In this document: positions 62,941 to 64,000 of the stretch, piece by piece
How the letters are laid out: every line of letters starts with the position of its first letter
Numbering within the stretch: position 1 is the first letter of the stretch
From: Phascolomyces articulosus
Lineage: Eukaryota > Mucoromycota > Mucoromycetes > Mucorales > Lichtheimiaceae
Reading direction: 5' to 3'
DNA: 64,000 nt
Assembly (NCBI GenBank): GCA_025677815.1
Contig: JAIXMP010000002.1
Location: 1,054,001 to 1,118,000 of the forward strand
Program-made: the position numbers and the translations under genes
Notes under the pieces: generated by a model
Seen by the model: only the letters and a program-made list of their open reading frames with translations
The model's database searches: none
What the model was told of the DNA's origin: nothing

Positions 62941-64000
62941 ATGACATTTATTTCAGACAACATAGTTGTTTCACTCTGGGGCCAAGGAACCAAGTTTTTT
63001 ACAAGTATTCCAATAATAAGAATTCCCATCCTTTTGACGAATGCTAACAACAAACAGAATCACTTTGTAATGACCACTCTCTCCGTTGTATTCAGTTCCT
63101 ACATGGTATGGAATTGGAAACTTCGACAACAACATCATGATCATAAACCTCAAGAAATTAAAAAGATATCTGGTCGACTTCCATTCCTAGGTCATGCTCT
63201 GCAATTGTATCGCAATCCTACTACATTTCTTCATCAATGCAAAAAAGAAGCGGGCCCAGCATATCGTATACAGCTTGGAGGTTTTGAGTTCTATGTAATG
63301 ACAGGTTCATTAATACAAGATATGCTTTATTCTATCAGAAAATTTGATAATTATGATGGTATTCAAGTCATGATGCCAGTTGATCGAATCTTAAATATAT
63401 GTTATCGACACAAATATGACACTGATAAACTGATAACACGAAACAAAAATCCAGGTATGCAAATAATGATTATATTATTGATAGCCATGTAATTGTTGAT
63501 CGTATATTATGATACTAAAAAAGCTGGGTTTTCTCTTTTTATAAAATTCTGGTGCTTTAAAAGTTAAATTAGCTGCTAAAAAATACTTGAAGCCACACAC
63601 ACTTGGGATCTTTTCCAATCGAATTCAAGAAGGAATAAAAAGGGTATTTGATGTACAACTTAATCTCAAACCAGGAGAAAAAACGGAACTGGATAAAAAT
63701 GGAGATACCATGCCTTGGATATTAGCACAAGTGATAGCGCTTTGTTTTGCTGGTAGCAAGCTTGGATATAATAAAGATCTGGTACTAGCAACGGATCTAT
63801 TTTCCCGAAAAACGGTTCAGGCAGGGATGCTGCTTTCCGTATTACCCCAATGGATGGCGACGCCTTTTATAAAGCACTTTACGTCTGTTGAAAAACATCT
63901 CGATACAATTTTGGATGTATTGATGCCTGAATTGGAGAAAATGAAAGCGGGTGAAGTAAATCATGAAGACGAACCCACATTGATTTCATTGGTACTTGGC
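62941..64000 (+). CDS. Cytochrome P450 (copy 2), 5' part only
   Basis: Exon 1 is 62941-63454 and exon 2 starts at 63564 and runs off the window. The visible part has a hydrophobic N-terminal region, then SGRLPFLGHALQLYRNP, AGPAYRIQLGGFEFYVMTGSL and MMPVDRILNICYRHKYDTDK, and after the intron LAAKKYLKPHTLGIFSNRIQ. It aligns block by block with P450 copy 1 at 40905-42692, and the intron interrupts the same point in phase 1, so the two are paralogs. The K-helix, I-helix and heme loop lie beyond the window, so activity cannot be judged. Met at 62941 was chosen because the frame upstream has no better ATG. Confidence 0.82.

Overview
The window is nuclear DNA from a filamentous fungus, most likely an early-diverging one of the Mucorales type. 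The grounds are AT-rich intergenic DNA, dense 50-130 nt GT-AG introns, poly-A/poly-T tracts, and protein sequences that look fungal throughout: a Yhm2-type citrate carrier, conventional kinesin with an IAK tail, p150 dynactin, a Kre9/Knh1-like wall protein and a Utr1-like NAD kinase. The species cannot be named from this sequence. I saw no prokaryotic, plasmid, rRNA, tRNA or CRISPR features.

Layout. 1-10.6 kb: promoter-like DNA, a small P-loop sulfotransferase-family gene (minus), decayed coding remnants, the Yhm2 carrier (minus) and RNase H2 subunit B (minus). 10.6-24 kb: an RMND1/DUF155 mitochondrial protein (plus) convergent with conventional kinesin (minus). Behind the kinesin, on the same strand, lies the p150Glued dynactin subunit. 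24-28 kb: an orphan first exon and a degenerate multi-exon gene. 28-36 kb: a large Sec7-PH Arf exchange factor (minus) and a GT77-like type II membrane glycosyltransferase (minus). 38.5-42.7 kb: a second sulfotransferase-family gene and a cytochrome P450 (both minus). 44.6-55.2 kb: a compact block with a caprin-like RGG protein, polynucleotide kinase/phosphatase, a two-finger C2H2 regulator, a Kre9/Knh1-like GPI protein and NAD kinase. 55.47-58.76 kb: a long inverted repeat with two apparently identical 692-bp arms, each carrying the same DDE-transposase C-terminal fragment, around a 1.9 kb spacer. 58.9-64 kb: a PQQ-propeller-like gene (minus), a gene-poor stretch, and the 5' part of a second P450 (plus) cut by the window end.

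How the genes relate. Most are single-copy housekeeping genes with no common pathway. Three links are worth noting. Kinesin-1 and p150 dynactin, which serve opposite directions of microtubule transport, are adjacent. The two sulfotransferase genes and the two P450 genes are paralogous pairs with conserved intron positions, which suggests local family expansion. PNKP and RNase H2 are both DNA-repair functions, but they are 37 kb apart.

The most unusual items are the near-palindromic transposase-bearing inverted repeat, an 18-nt microexon that encodes exactly the catalytic LGGDGT motif of NAD kinase, and the possible fungal caprin-like protein. For ten genes I located every splice site: sulfotransferases 1 and 2, YHM2, RMND1-like, GT77, P450 1, the caprin-like gene, the Kre9-like gene, the PQQ gene, and the Sec7 gene as far as its exon 7. 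For the nine of these that are complete, the exon lengths sum to a multiple of three. Kinesin, dynactin, PNKP, RNase H2B and NAD kinase were checked at their ends and at key splice sites only.
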